Origin: Pleomorphomonas diazotrophica
Lineage (GTDB): Bacteria > Pseudomonadota > Alphaproteobacteria > Rhizobiales > Pleomorphomonadaceae
Direction: 5' to 3'
Assembly: GCF_002844595.1 (NCBI RefSeq)
Contig: NZ_PJNW01000005.1
Location: 124,001 to 188,000, forward strand
DNA length: 64,000 bases
Of the stretch, positions 33,729 through 44,281 are shown piece by piece (the stretch's first letter is position 1; every line of letters starts with the position of its first letter). A program made the translations under genes and the position numbers. Below the pieces are notes generated by a model that saw only the letters and a list, made by a program, of their open reading frames with translations, searched no databases and was not told the origin of the DNA.

Positions 33729-36700
33729 GGCGCCGACCTTTCGGAACCGAGGCGACCCAAAAGGTCCACTAGATTCTCGCCCCGCCGAAGGATGCGGGCG
33801 TCGGGATACCAAGGCGTTCCGCCCTCACTGCCCCAAAGCCAATCGGCCGCCGAAGGGGCGATCACCACCGTCGGCCGACCGAGCGTGGCTGCCAGATGGG
33901 CGGTGGCCGACACGGGTGCGATGACTGCGCCAAGCGCGGCCATGGCCGCCGCCGTCTCGACGAAGCCGCCCAAGCGGTCACCAAGCGATTCGACGACGAG
34001 CCCCCTGGGCAATGCGGCGGGCGACGCCCTGCCGGCGCGACGGTCGAGAGCGAACAGACGGATGCCCTTGAGATCGGCAAGCGGCGCGAGAGACGCGGCA
34101 TCCGCGGCGTTTCGCCAATAAAGGCCAACGGCGAACCGGTCGTCTGCGCTGACGAACCGCCGCCAGGCATCGATGCGCAAGGGGTCGGGCCGGAAATGGG
34201 CAGGCGGCGGCAGGCCGGTGCGTTCGGTTCCGAACACGTGCGGAAGACTTCTGAGCGGCACCTCCAAGTCATGCGGCGGCAGACGCCGTCCCTGCTCCAC
34301 CACGGTCACCTCGCCGCCAAGATCGAGCCGGCGAAACAGATCTGTGAGTGCCGGTCGAACTTCGATGACCAGGCGTGGCCCTTGGACCGCAAGCTGAGGA
34401 AGGAAGCGCGCAAAGGCGATATCGAGGCCCGGATCCCGCTCGCCATGAACGAGCAGCGTCCGACCGCGAATGTCCTCACCGACCCAGCGGGGCGCCGAAA
34501 AGCGACGCGGCAGCAGTTCGGGGGCCTGCCAGCGAACCTCGGCGCGAGCAAAGCCGCGCCTGTAGTCGCCGGCAATCAGCAGCGCCTCCGCTTCGTCCAT
34601 TAGGAGTTCGGGATCATCAGGCGCCAGCGCCACGGCGCGGCCGTAGGCAGCAAGCGCCTCGCCGGCGCGGCCGAGTGCCACCAGAGACTTGCCCATGGCG
34701 CGGTGAGCGCGCGACAACTCGGGCCTGAGTTCGGCCGCTCGTTCGGCATGGGCGAGCGCGTCCTCGAAATGGTCGGTCAGACGGGCAGCGTCCGAGAGTT
34801 CAACGAGCCGGTCGGGGGTGGGCGCCTCGGCCACCAGCGCCGCAAGGAGGCGTCGGGCCCTGTCACGTTCGCCGATCCGCATCAGCGCTGCCGCGAGCTT
34901 CTCGCGCACGTCCGGATCGCCGGCGCCAGCGGCAACAGCGTCGCCCAGCAATAGAACGGCGCGATGGTCGTCGCGGCTTTTGAAGGCGGCTATACCGGCG
35001 TGCGCCAGCGCGGCACCCGGCCGAAGCGACATGTCGTTCGCATCACGAGACACATCGCGCACCGGCGGAGGATCGGCACGAAAAGGAACGGCGCGGTCGC
35101 CAGCCGCAAACTCGGCAAGCGCCACGATGACACGCGATAACGGGGCATCGTTGCTCTCGCCGAGACGGCGACGGAAAAGGCGCGTGGCGGGGAACCAAGG
35201 GGTACGGCCGTCCTTTTCCAGCCATAACCAGTCGTCGCGATCTGGCCCCGTGACGAAGGCGGGCCGGCCGGCAGCACCGGCCAGTGCAGCGACGGGGCTC
35301 GATGCCGAGGCGACTACGGCGTCGAGATTGGGCAGAATGGCGGCAACGCTTTCGAGGCCGCCCCTGTGGGCGGCAAGCGGCGAGGCCGTCGGAAAGCGGG
35401 TCATCGCCCCAGCGTCGAGAGCAATGAATGCCACGCCGGACAGGCTCGCGAGCGAAGCAACATCGATCGAAGCCTGCAGATCGTCCAATGCGAGGCCGAC
35501 CCGGAAGCCGTCGAGATGGGCGATGGTCCGCGCCGCGTCCGTCACGGCGGCCGGATCGGCGGTGACATAGCGGCGCGGCGACGGCAGGCCATCGGCTGCA
35601 AGGCCGAGCAGGGCCGGGAGACTCATCACCGGCAGGACGAGATCGCCCTCCCCCGCTTCCGCGATGCCGTCGAGCCCGTCGACGGCGGCCAGCACAGGCG
35701 CGAGGTCATCGCCCCCCGTGACGCGAACGCTGGCCGCACCGGCCGCCTTCAGCGCCGGGACGAAGCGCAGGAAGCGGATCAACACCCCGGCGTCGCCCTC
35801 GGCAGAAAGCACCACATCCCGTCCGGCGAGGTCGGAGATATCTGGAAACTCCGGCGGCTCGCCGCGCCGCCACTCGAACTCGGCAAGCCCGGCTTCAAAG
35901 TCGCCCGTCGCCAGCAGCAGTTCGCCCAGGAAAGCCCGGGCGACGGGAACCGGATGGCGAACGACGAACCGGCGCAGCACGCCGATCGCCTCGCGGGTGC
36001 GTCCGGCGGCGAAGAGAACGCGCGCAAACTCCATCGCCGCCTCGGCGTGACCGTCGTCGCGCGCCACGGCCGTCCCCAGGAAATGCAGGGCGAGCGCGGT
36101 TTCACCAGATTCAGCCGCCAGTCGTCCGAGCCCAAGGCGCGCATCGGCATCATCGGCGGCGATGACAGCCCGCTCGAAGGCGCGGGAAGCGCCGCGAACA
36201 TCGCCGAGCTTTCGCAGCGCTTCGCCCCAGGCCACCAGCAGATCAGCCCGGTGCGGTGCGGCCTGCACCGCCTGTCGAAGGGCGAGTTCCGCCCTGGCCG
36301 ATTCGCCGAGCGCGCCGAGCGCGGCGGCGCGCATCCTCAGCGCCTCGACGGAGACTGGACTGACGGCCAGCACCTGGTCGGCGTGGTGAAGCGCCGAGGC
36401 AGGCTTGCCTCGGGCAAGGTCGCGGTTGGCGGCAAGCAGTGACAGCGACGCATGGCGCCGACCAACGGAGAGCCCCGCGTCGAGCACCCGGTCGGCGTCG
36501 GCCGTTTCGCCAAGCCGGACCAGCAACCCGGCAAGCCTCGACCAAGCCTCCGGATCGGAAGGGCCGAGCGCCACCAGACGGGCTGCAAAGGGCAATGCGG
36601 CACGAGCCGCCGACGCCCCCTCCAAGCCTTCCACTGCCCTTGTGAGCCGGTCGAGGGCCGCAGCATCCGACAGGCCCGGCTTGGCGAGCGCCTCGGCTTC

Positions 36701-37594
36701 CGCGCGGAGCGCTGCGGCAACGCCCTGCCAGCCGGGTCCGCTGGCACGAAACAGACGCGCGGTGGGATACCAGCGACTGAACAGTCCCTCCCGTCCCCAC
36801 ATCCAGTGCGGAGCCTCATCGAGCAGCAACCATAGCGGCGCGCCGACGACACCGGCGGCATGCGCTATGGGGCCATCGGCCGCAACGACGAGGTCGAGAT
36901 CGGCGAGAAGGTGAGGCGTTGCCTCGGCCGCCTCGCCGTCGAGCCTCCTGGCGGCCACCGAGTCGAGCGCCACCAACCGGAAACGAGGGAAGGCGCGCCG
37001 AAGCGTCGTGACGATGTCATCGGGAACCGCCTCGGTCGCGGAACTCCACGGCGAAGGCGCCATTGCGACGCCGATCGTCGCCTCACGCCGCAGCGTCCGC
37101 GCAGGCAGGCGCGGCGGCGGCACATCATCCGGAGAAAGGCCGAGAGCGGCCAGTGCCGACGCCAGCGGCAGGATGACGTCGTGCGGCGGCAAGGCGGTGA
37201 CGTCGACGATCGGCGACCCGCCGAAGACCGCCGCGAAAGACGCAAGACGGGCCAGTTGCCCAGCCGGCGCGGCGAGCGTCAACGACAGAACGCGGGTCGC
37301 CATATCCGGCAGGAAGCGGGCGAAGGCGAGCGTGTCGCATTCTTCCTCCTCGGTCACCACGACGAGGCGGGCGGCCGGCGAGCGCGCGCCACTCCAGCGC
37401 GGCCGGTCGGAGGGAGAGGCGAAGGCGCGGCGCTCGAAGTCGGCAAAGCCCGACGCCCAGTTTCCCTCAGCAAGCATCAGGCGCGCCCCATCGAGGCGGT
37501 CGGACGCGGCGGCATCCGACGCCTGGGTAGGACGGTCGTCATCGATCGTCAGGTCTTCGTCCAGTTTCAGCTCCAGCCGCCGCCATTGATCCAC
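33725..37594 (-). CDS. Giant TPR / GT9-like protein with three tandem modules
   Basis: About 1289 residues from a GTG at 37594. A GTG at 37693 would give 1322; neither has an ideal ribosome site. Three GT9-like modules end in parallel signatures: HWMWGREGLFSRWYPTARLF (near 264), DWLWLEKDGRTPWFPATRLF (near 789) and DWLWGSEGGTPWYPDARIL (near 1252). Each starts with an FARFLP-type segment (LAFARFLPDM, LIRFLRFVPAL, IAFARFLPQL). TPR arrays fill about 310-560 and 855-1000. There is no signal peptide or membrane helix, so it is probably cytosolic. Family relatives transfer sugars or act as O-glycosyltransferase scaffolds. Substrate unknown. It forms an operon with the smaller relative downstream. 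Confidence 0.8.
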   Translation of the reverse strand: MDQWRRLELKLDEDLTIDDDRPTQASDAAASDRLDGARLMLAEGNWASGFADFERRAFASPSDRPRWSGARSPAARLVVVTEEEECDTLAFARFLPDMATRVLSLTLAAPAGQLARLASFAAVFGGSPIVDVTALPPHDVILPLASALAALGLSPDDVPPPRLPARTLRREATIGVAMAPSPWSSATEAVPDDIVTTLRRAFPRFRLVALDSVAARRLDGEAAEATPHLLADLDLVVAADGPIAHAAGVVGAPLWLLLDEAPHWMWGREGLFSRWYPTARLFRASGPGWQGVAAALRAEAEALAKPGLSDAAALDRLTRAVEGLEGASAARAALPFAARLVALGPSDPEAWSRLAGLLVRLGETADADRVLDAGLSVGRRHASLSLLAANRDLARGKPASALHHADQVLAVSPVSVEALRMRAAALGALGESARAELALRQAVQAAPHRADLLVAWGEALRKLGDVRGASRAFERAVIAADDADARLGLGRLAAESGETALALHFLGTAVARDDGHAEAAMEFARVLFAAGRTREAIGVLRRFVVRHPVPVARAFLGELLLATGDFEAGLAEFEWRRGEPPEFPDISDLAGRDVVLSAEGDAGVLIRFLRFVPALKAAGAASVRVTGGDDLAPVLAAVDGLDGIAEAGEGDLVLPVMSLPALLGLAADGLPSPRRYVTADPAAVTDAARTIAHLDGFRVGLALDDLQASIDVASLASLSGVAFIALDAGAMTRFPTASPLAAHRGGLESVAAILPNLDAVVASASSPVAALAGAAGRPAFVTGPDRDDWLWLEKDGRTPWFPATRLFRRRLGESNDAPLSRVIVALAEFAAGDRAVPFRADPPPVRDVSRDANDMSLRPGAALAHAGIAAFKSRDDHRAVLLLGDAVAAGAGDPDVREKLAAALMRIGERDRARRLLAALVAEAPTPDRLVELSDAARLTDHFEDALAHAERAAELRPELSRAHRAMGKSLVALGRAGEALAAYGRAVALAPDDPELLMDEAEALLIAGDYRRGFARAEVRWQAPELLPRRFSAPRWVGEDIRGRTLLVHGERDPGLDIAFARFLPQLAVQGPRLVIEVRPALTDLFRRLDLGGEVTVVEQGRRLPPHDLEVPLRSLPHVFGTERTGLPPPAHFRPDPLRIDAWRRFVSADDRFAVGLYWRNAADAASLAPLADLKGIRLFALDRRAGRASPAALPRGLVVESLGDRLGGFVETAAAMAALGAVIAPVSATAHLAATLGRPTVVIAPSAADWLWGSEGGTPWYPDARILRRGENLVDLLGRLGSERSAP

Positions 37595-37779
37595 TCCCTT
37601 CCATGGAACGAGCGGCCTGATTCGGAAATGATTATATCCGCGCCCGGTCGTCCCAAGCGGCTTGGCGGGCGCTGAGCGGCACCTTCCTGCCACAGTGCGG
37701 CCGTGTTTCAGCGTTCCTTAAGAGGCCGATCCCTATCCTCGTCATCGCCGCTTCTGGCCGGATTCCTGGACCAACCCGT

Positions 37780-38610
37780 ATGACCGACATCGCCGACAAT
37801 ACCGCCCAGAAGACCTCGAAGGCCTTCATACTGCCCGCTGCCGACAGCGATTTCCTGTTGTCGGATTCGATGCGCGGCGTTCGCTTCATGCTCGAGTACT
37901 CCAAGGCCGAGCAGACGCTGAAGGCCTGGGGCATCCGCTCGACGCTGGTGGTCTTCGGCTCGGCCCGCGTTCACGAGAACGGCAATCCGCTGCATAACCG
38001 CTGGTATGGCACGGCGCGCGAGTTCGGCCGCATCGCCTCCGAGCGCGGCGGCGCCGTCAACCGCACCGACGGCTTCTTCGACAACGTCATCGCCACCGGC
38101 GGCGGTCCCGGCATCATGGAGGCGGCCAACCGCGGCGCCCGCGACGCCGGCGCACCGACCATCGGCTTCAACATCACCCTGCCGCACGAGCAGGAGCCCA
38201 ACGCCTATACGACACCGCAGCTCACCTTCCGCTTCCACTATTTCGCCATGCGCAAGATGCATCTCGCCATGCGCGCCAACGCGCTGGTGGTGTTCCCCGG
38301 CGGGTTCGGCACCTTCGACGAGCTGTTCGAACTCCTGACGCTGACCCAGACCCACAAGGGCACCCGCATTCCCGTGGTGCTGGTCGACGGCGAATACTGG
38401 CACAAGGTCATCAACTTCGACGCGCTGGCCGACTACGGCATGATCAACCGAGAGGACATTGGTCTCGTTCACTTTGCCGAAACGGCCGAGGACATCTGGA
38501 GGTATCTCGCCTCGGAGAACCTCGGTTCGCACCGCAACCGCGACAAGGCCCGCTATGGCGAGGGCGTGCTGACGCGTCCGTCGCCCGTGCCGGAATCAGG
38601 GGCTGGATAA
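37780..38610 (+). CDS. LOG-family protein (cytokinin riboside monophosphate phosphoribohydrolase-like)
   Basis: 276 residues with a Rossmann-like LOG fold. Signatures are VVFGSARV, IATGGGPGIMEAANRGA, RKMHLAMRANALVVFPGG and PGGFGTFDELFELLTLTQ, the last being the PGGxGTxxE motif of LOG/AMP phosphoribohydrolases. These enzymes split nucleoside 5-prime-monophosphates into base and ribose phosphate. The N-terminal extension of about 50 residues places it in the longer TIGR00730-like group. It is divergent from the TPR/GT9 operon and upstream of mutS. Confidence 0.92.
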   Translation: MTDIADNTAQKTSKAFILPAADSDFLLSDSMRGVRFMLEYSKAEQTLKAWGIRSTLVVFGSARVHENGNPLHNRWYGTAREFGRIASERGGAVNRTDGFFDNVIATGGGPGIMEAANRGARDAGAPTIGFNITLPHEQEPNAYTTPQLTFRFHYFAMRKMHLAMRANALVVFPGGFGTFDELFELLTLTQTHKGTRIPVVLVDGEYWHKVINFDALADYGMINREDIGLVHFAETAEDIWRYLASENLGSHRNRDKARYGEGVLTRPSPVPESGAG

Positions 38611-38671
38611 CCGGAACATCCGGGCATTTGCCGGGTGAAAAGCGGTGCGGGCTTTGTTAGCTTCCGCCCCC

Positions 38672-41401
38672 ATGACCGATGTGCAAGCTCTCCCCGACGA
38701 CCGAACCGCCGACGTGGCGACACCCGCCATGGCGCAGTTCATCGAGATCAAGGCGGCCAATCCCGACTGCCTGCTGTTCTATCGGATGGGCGATTTCTAC
38801 GAGATGTTCTTCGAGGATGCCGAGGTGGCCTCACGGGCTCTCGGCATCACGCTCACCAAGCGCGGCAAGTATCGCGGCGAGGACATCCCGCTCTGCGGCG
38901 TGCCGGTGCATGCCGCCGACGACTACCTGCAACGCCTCATCGCCCTCGGCCATCGCGTCGCTGTCTGCGAGCAGATGGAGGATCCGGCGGAGGCCAAGAA
39001 GCGCGGTTCGAAATCGGTCGTCAGGCGCGACGTCGTCCGCCTCGTCACGCCCGGCACGCTCACCGAGGACAATCTTCTCGACGCTCGCCGCTCGAACTAT
39101 CTGGCCGCCGTTGCCCGCCAGAAGGGCGCCGAGAGTGCCGCCGACTGTTTCGCCGTCGCCTGGGCCGACATGTCGACCGGCGCCTTCCGCCTCGCCGAAA
39201 CCGGCGCTGCCGCCCTGCCGGCGCTGCTCGCCCGCATCGAGCCGCGCGAGCTGCTGGCTGCCGACGGCCTGTTCGACGACGACGAACTCCGTCGCACCTT
39301 CAAGGCGGCGAGCCCGGCCGTGGTGCCGTTGCCGCGCGCCTTCTTCGACGCCGCCACCGCCGAGCATCGGCTCGCCGATTTCTTCTCCGTTGCCTCGCTC
39401 GACGCCTTCGGCAGCTTCACGCGCCTGGAGCTGACGGCTGCCGCCGCCATCGTCGCCTATGTCGACAAGACGCAGGTCGGCAACCGACCGCCGCTCGATC
39501 CACCGGCTCGAGAAAGTCTGGGTGGCGCGCTGGCCATCGACGCGGCGAGCCGGGCCAACCTCGAACTCTCCCGTACCCTATCCGGGGAGCGGCGCGGTTC
39601 CCTGCTGCATGCCATCGACCGCACGGTGTCCGGCGCCGGGGCCCGTCTTCTCGCCGACCGGCTTGCGGCGCCGCTTGCCGACCCCGACGCCATCCGCGAC
39701 CGGCTCGACGCCGTCGATTTCTTCCTGGCCGAAACGACCCTCAGGGCGCGACTGCGCCGGGATCTCGCCGGCGCGCCGGATATGGCCCGTGCGCTCACCC
39801 GCGTCAGCCTCGACCGTGGCGGCCCGCGCGATCTCGCCGCCATCGCCGGCGGTCTCAAAGCCGCCGCGCAATTGGCCGCAGATCTCAGGGATGCCGGCGG
39901 CGCAGGATTCGAGATCGACCGTATCGCCCAAGGCCTCGAAGCGGCGCCCGCCGAGCTTGCCGATCGGCTCATCGCAGCCCTCGACGACGAGCTGCCGCTT
40001 CTGAAGCGCGACGGCGGCTTCGTGCGGCTGGGTTTCCGCTCCGACCTCGACGAGTCGCGTGCCCTGCGCGACCAGAGCCGACAGGTGATCGCCGCGCTGC
40101 AGCAAACTTATGCCGAGACCACCGGCATCAAGTCGCTGAAGGTGAAACACAACGGCGTGCTTGGCTATTTTATCGAGGTGGCGCCGAACTATGCCCAGGC
40201 GATGACCAGCGAGCCGCTCAACCGGCTGTTCATCCATCGGCAGACGCTGGCTGGTGCCATGCGCTTCTCGACCACCGAACTCTCGGAGCTTGAAGGGCGC
40301 ATCGCCTCGGCGGCCGAGCGGGCGCTGGCCATCGAGCTTTCCGTCTTTGCCGAGCTGGCGCGGACGGCGATGGAGGCCGGCGGCGCCATCAAGCGGGCGG
40401 CCGACATGCTGGCCGCACTCGACGTCGCCACCGCCCTTGCGGAACTTGCCGCTGCCGAAGGCTATGTCCGGCCACGCGTCGACGACAGCCTGACCTTCCG
40501 CGTCGATGGCGGCCGCCATCCGGTGGTCGAACAGATGCTGCGCGAGGAAGGGGGATCCTTCGTCGCCAACGGCTGCGACGTCGGGGGCGAAGCGGCCGGC
40601 AAGCTCTGGCTGGTCACCGGGCCCAACATGGCGGGTAAGTCGACCTTCCTGCGGCAGAACGCGCTGATTGCCGTGCTCGCCCAGATCGGCTCCTTCGTTC
40701 CGGCCAGGTCGGCCCATATCGGCGTCGTCGACAGGTTGTTCTCGCGCGTCGGCGCCGCCGACGATCTCGCGCGCGGGCGCTCCACCTTCATGGTGGAAAT
40801 GATCGAGACGGCGGCCATCCTCAACCAGGCGGGACCGCGTTCCTTCGTCATTCTCGACGAGATCGGCCGTGGCACCGCCACCTATGACGGCCTCTCCATC
40901 GCCTGGGCGACCATCGAGCACCTGCATGAGGCGAACCGCTGCCGGACGCTGTTCGCGACGCATTATCACGAGCTGACGGCCCTCAGCGAGCGGCTGCCGC
41001 GCGTGGTCAACGCCACCGTCAAGGTCAAGGAATGGCGCGGCGACGTGGTATTCCTGCACGAGATCGTGCCGGGCTCGGCCGATCGCTCCTACGGCATTCA
41101 GGTGGCCAAGCTCGCCGGCCTGCCGCGCCCGGTGATCGAGCGGGCGCGCGCCGTCCTCTCGGAACTCGAGAAATCCGGCGGCAACAATGCGGCGTCGATG
41201 CTCGACGACCTGCCGCTGTTCTCGCTCGCCCGCCAGCCGGCGGCGGTGGCGCTGGTGGAGACGGCGCCCGACCCGGCGGAAGCGGAACTGCTGGCGGCGA
41301 TCGACGCATTGGCGCCCGATGAGCTCAGCCCGCGCGAGGCGCTTGAGGCAGTCTACCGGTTGAAGGCTCTCCGGGCGGGAATCGGACGCGCGAATGGTTG
41401 A
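38672..41401 (+). CDS. mutS: DNA mismatch repair protein MutS
   Basis: 909 residues. The mismatch-reading FYE motif is F42-Y43-E44 in [11 protein letters not shown]. The C-terminal ATPase has Walker [14 protein letters not shown] near residue 650 and Walker [15 protein letters not shown] near 728, with FATHYHELT after it. It recognises base mispairs and recruits MutL. The frame is open upstream to a GTG at 38645, but family alignment favours the ATG. The gene order mutS-glnD-murJ is common in Rhizobiales. Confidence 0.97.
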   Translation: MTDVQALPDDRTADVATPAMAQFIEIKAANPDCLLFYRMGDFYEMFFEDAEVASRALGITLTKRGKYRGEDIPLCGVPVHAADDYLQRLIALGHRVAVCEQMEDPAEAKKRGSKSVVRRDVVRLVTPGTLTEDNLLDARRSNYLAAVARQKGAESAADCFAVAWADMSTGAFRLAETGAAALPALLARIEPRELLAADGLFDDDELRRTFKAASPAVVPLPRAFFDAATAEHRLADFFSVASLDAFGSFTRLELTAAAAIVAYVDKTQVGNRPPLDPPARESLGGALAIDAASRANLELSRTLSGERRGSLLHAIDRTVSGAGARLLADRLAAPLADPDAIRDRLDAVDFFLAETTLRARLRRDLAGAPDMARALTRVSLDRGGPRDLAAIAGGLKAAAQLAADLRDAGGAGFEIDRIAQGLEAAPAELADRLIAALDDELPLLKRDGGFVRLGFRSDLDESRALRDQSRQVIAALQQTYAETTGIKSLKVKHNGVLGYFIEVAPNYAQAMTSEPLNRLFIHRQTLAGAMRFSTTELSELEGRIASAAERALAIELSVFAELARTAMEAGGAIKRAADMLAALDVATALAELAAAEGYVRPRVDDSLTFRVDGGRHPVVEQMLREEGGSFVANGCDVGGEAAGKLWLVTGPNMAGKSTFLRQNALIAVLAQIGSFVPARSAHIGVVDRLFSRVGAADDLARGRSTFMVEMIETAAILNQAGPRSFVILDEIGRGTATYDGLSIAWATIEHLHEANRCRTLFATHYHELTALSERLPRVVNATVKVKEWRGDVVFLHEIVPGSADRSYGIQVAKLAGLPRPVIERARAVLSELEKSGGNNAASMLDDLPLFSLARQPAAVALVETAPDPAEAELLAAIDALAPDELSPREALEAVYRLKALRAGIGRANG

Positions 41402-41494
41402 TTGTTCGGGTTCCGCCGACTATTCGGTTTTGTTGCCGGCTGCGGACTCGTACGGACCTGCCGCGCCTCTCTCGCCCGAAGGTGATTGCCGCCG

Positions 41495-44266
41495 ATGACC
41501 AAGCTGCCGGAAACGACCACCTTGATCGACGAGGCGGCGCTCGCTGCCGAGATGGCCGCCATCGCCGACCGGGCGACGGCGGCCGGCGCCGATCCCAGGC
41601 CGGAACTGCTCGCCGCGCTGAAACGGGCGAACCTGGAGGGACGGGCGTCGGCCCGCGACATCCTGATCCGCGACCGGGACGGCGTCGCCTGCGCCCGCCG
41701 GCTGTCGGCCCTGGTGGATGCGCTGATCCACGTCATCTACGAGCACACGGTAACCCGCGTCTTTCCCGGTGGCCGCGATGAGAAGATCGCCATCGTCGCC
41801 GTCGGCGGCTATGGCCGCGCCACGCTGGCACCGTCGTCGGACGTCGATCTTCTGTTTCTGCTGCCGCCCAAGTCGCAGCCGCTCGCCGACAAGGTTCTCG
41901 AGCACATCCTCTATTTTCTCTGGGACATCGGCTTCAAGGTCGGCCATTCGACGCGGCGCGTCGAGGATTGCATCAAGCTCGGCCGTGCCGACATGACCAT
42001 CCGAACGGCGCTCTTGGAAGCGCGCTGGATCCTCGGCGACAAGGCGCTTTATGCCGAGATGGTCACCCGCTTCGACAATGAAGTGGTCAAGGGCACCGGC
42101 CCCGAGTTCATCCAGGCCAAGCTCGCCGAGCGCGACGAGCGGCACCGGCGGGCCGGCACCTCGCGCTACCTCGTCGAACCCAACGTCAAGGACGGCAAGG
42201 GGGGGCTTCGCGACCTTCACACGCTGTTCTGGATTGCCAAATATTTCTACCGCGCCTCGACGGCCGAGGAACTGGTCAAGCAGGGTGTGTTTTCGCGCAA
42301 GGAACTGACGCGCTTCCACAAATGCGAGGAGTTCCTGTGGGCGGTGCGCTGCAATCTGCACTTCGTCACCAACCGCGCCGACGACCGGCTCGGCTTCGAG
42401 AACCAGCGGGAGATCGCCGAGCTTCTGGGCTACCAGCTTCACCCCGGCCTCGAGCCGGTCGAGCGCTTCATGAAGCACTACTTCCTGGTGGCCAAGGACG
42501 TCGGCGACCTCACGCGCATCTTCTGCGCCGCGCTTGAGGAGACGCACGCCAAGCCCAAGCCGATGCTCGACCGGGTGCTGCATCACACCTTCCGGCGGCG
42601 CAAGAAGTCGCTGCCTGGCACACCGCAGTTCATCATCGACAACGACCGCCTGTCGGTGACCGACGACGGGGTGTTCGAGCGCGACCCGGTCAACCTCTTG
42701 CGCATCTTCGCCGTCGCTGCCCGCAACGATCTCGACTTTCACCCCGACGCGCTGAAGCTAATCACCCGCTCTCTGCGCCTGATCGACGCCGACCTGCGCG
42801 ACAATGAGGAAGCCAACCGCATCTTCCTCGACGTGCTGACCTCGAAGCGGCATGCCGAGGCGGTGCTGAGGGCGATGAACGAAACCGGCGTGCTCGGACG
42901 CTTCATCAACGAGTTCGGCCGCGTCGTGGCGATGATGCAGTTCAACATGTATCATCACTACACCGTCGACGAGCACACGCTCCGGGCCATCGGCCTGCTG
43001 GCCCAGATCGAGCGTGGCGAGGAGCAGGGCGACCATCCGCTGGCCACGGAACTGTTCCCGGCGATCGCCAACCGCAACGTGCTCTATCTCGCGCTGTTCC
43101 TGCACGACATTGCCAAGGGGCGCGTCGAGGACCATTCGATCGCCGGCGCCAAGATCGCCCGTCGGCTCGGGCCGCGCTTCGGTTTTACGCCGGCTGAAAC
43201 CGACCAACTGGCCTGGCTCGTCGAGAACCACCTGGTGATGTCGATCATCGCCCAGTCCCGCGACCTCTCCGACCGCCAGACCATTCGGGACTTCGCCGCC
43301 GTGGTACAGACGGTGGAACGGCTGCGCATGCTGCTGATGCTGACCGTCGCCGACATCAAGGCCGTCGGCCCCGGTGTCTGGAACGGCTGGAAGGGGCAAC
43401 TCCTCAGGACGCTCTATTACGAGACCGAGCCCTATCTCTTGGGCGGCCACTCCAAGCTGTCGCGCGACCAGCGCGTCGCCGCCGCCAAGGCCGAACTCGC
43501 CGCCGAGCTCACCGACTGGAGCGAAGCGGAGCTCTCCGACTATGGCCGCCGCCATTTCGCGCCCTACTGGCTGCGCGTCGACCTGCCCGAGAAGGTGATG
43601 CACGCCCGCCTTCTGAAGTCCATGGAAGGGACTGGCCGGCGGCTCGCCACCGCCTATTCCACCAAGAAGTTCGAGGCGATCACCGAACTGGTGGTGGTGG
43701 CCCCCGACCATCCGCGCCTTCTCTCCACCATCACCGGCGCCTGCGCGGCGGCCGGCGTCAACATCGCCGACGCCCAGATCTACACCACCACCGACGGCCT
43801 CGCCCTCGACACCATCCTGATCAACCGCGAGTTCCCCGAGGATGCCGATGAGTTCCGCCGCGCCGACCGCGTGCTGAAAATGATCGAGGCGACGCTCGAA
43901 GGGCGCGAAAGGCTGCCGGAGATCGTCGCCCGCCGCGTCGGTCAACGCAAGGCGACCAAGGCTTTCCGCGTGCCGACCGACATCAAGTTCGACAACGCAC
44001 TGTCGGAGACGCTTTCGGTGCTCGAGGTGTCCTGTCTCGACCGGCCAGGCCTTCTCTATGACGTGACGACGGCGCTGAGCGACCTCAACCTCAACATCGC
44101 CTCGGCGCACATTGCCACCTTCGGCGAGCGGGTGGTCGACGTGTTCTATATCACCGACCTCACCAAGCTGAAGATCCAGTCCGGCGCCAAGCAGGCGGCG
44201 ATCCGCCGACGCATCCTCGCCGCCGTCACCGGCGAGGAGCCGCATCCGCCCAAGAAGGCGGCCTGA
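41495..44266 (+). CDS. glnD: Bifunctional uridylyltransferase/uridylyl-removing enzyme GlnD
   Basis: 923 residues from the ATG at 41495, which has AAGGTGA nine bases upstream. The nucleotidyltransferase domain includes VGGYGRATLAPSSDVDLLFL (about 103-121). The HD domain has LFLHDIAKGRVEDHS (about 535), and two ACT domains are seen at about 735-810 (ELVVVAPDHPRLLSTITGACA) and 845-915 (VLEVSCLDRPGLLYDVTTAL). It senses glutamine and attaches or removes UMP on PII proteins, setting nitrogen control. It is 15 bases upstream of murJ, so probably co-transcribed. Confidence 0.97.
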   Translation: MTKLPETTTLIDEAALAAEMAAIADRATAAGADPRPELLAALKRANLEGRASARDILIRDRDGVACARRLSALVDALIHVIYEHTVTRVFPGGRDEKIAIVAVGGYGRATLAPSSDVDLLFLLPPKSQPLADKVLEHILYFLWDIGFKVGHSTRRVEDCIKLGRADMTIRTALLEARWILGDKALYAEMVTRFDNEVVKGTGPEFIQAKLAERDERHRRAGTSRYLVEPNVKDGKGGLRDLHTLFWIAKYFYRASTAEELVKQGVFSRKELTRFHKCEEFLWAVRCNLHFVTNRADDRLGFENQREIAELLGYQLHPGLEPVERFMKHYFLVAKDVGDLTRIFCAALEETHAKPKPMLDRVLHHTFRRRKKSLPGTPQFIIDNDRLSVTDDGVFERDPVNLLRIFAVAARNDLDFHPDALKLITRSLRLIDADLRDNEEANRIFLDVLTSKRHAEAVLRAMNETGVLGRFINEFGRVVAMMQFNMYHHYTVDEHTLRAIGLLAQIERGEEQGDHPLATELFPAIANRNVLYLALFLHDIAKGRVEDHSIAGAKIARRLGPRFGFTPAETDQLAWLVENHLVMSIIAQSRDLSDRQTIRDFAAVVQTVERLRMLLMLTVADIKAVGPGVWNGWKGQLLRTLYYETEPYLLGGHSKLSRDQRVAAAKAELAAELTDWSEAELSDYGRRHFAPYWLRVDLPEKVMHARLLKSMEGTGRRLATAYSTKKFEAITELVVVAPDHPRLLSTITGACAAAGVNIADAQIYTTTDGLALDTILINREFPEDADEFRRADRVLKMIEATLEGRERLPEIVARRVGQRKATKAFRVPTDIKFDNALSETLSVLEVSCLDRPGLLYDVTTALSDLNLNIASAHIATFGERVVDVFYITDLTKLKIQSGAKQAAIRRRILAAVTGEEPHPPKKAA

Positions 44267-44281
44267 GGAAGGCAACCGGCC

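Noticed and set aside
38635-40293. A 552-codon frame overlapping the start of mutS
   Set aside because: It is the plus-two frame of mutS and very Arg-rich, with no family similarity.
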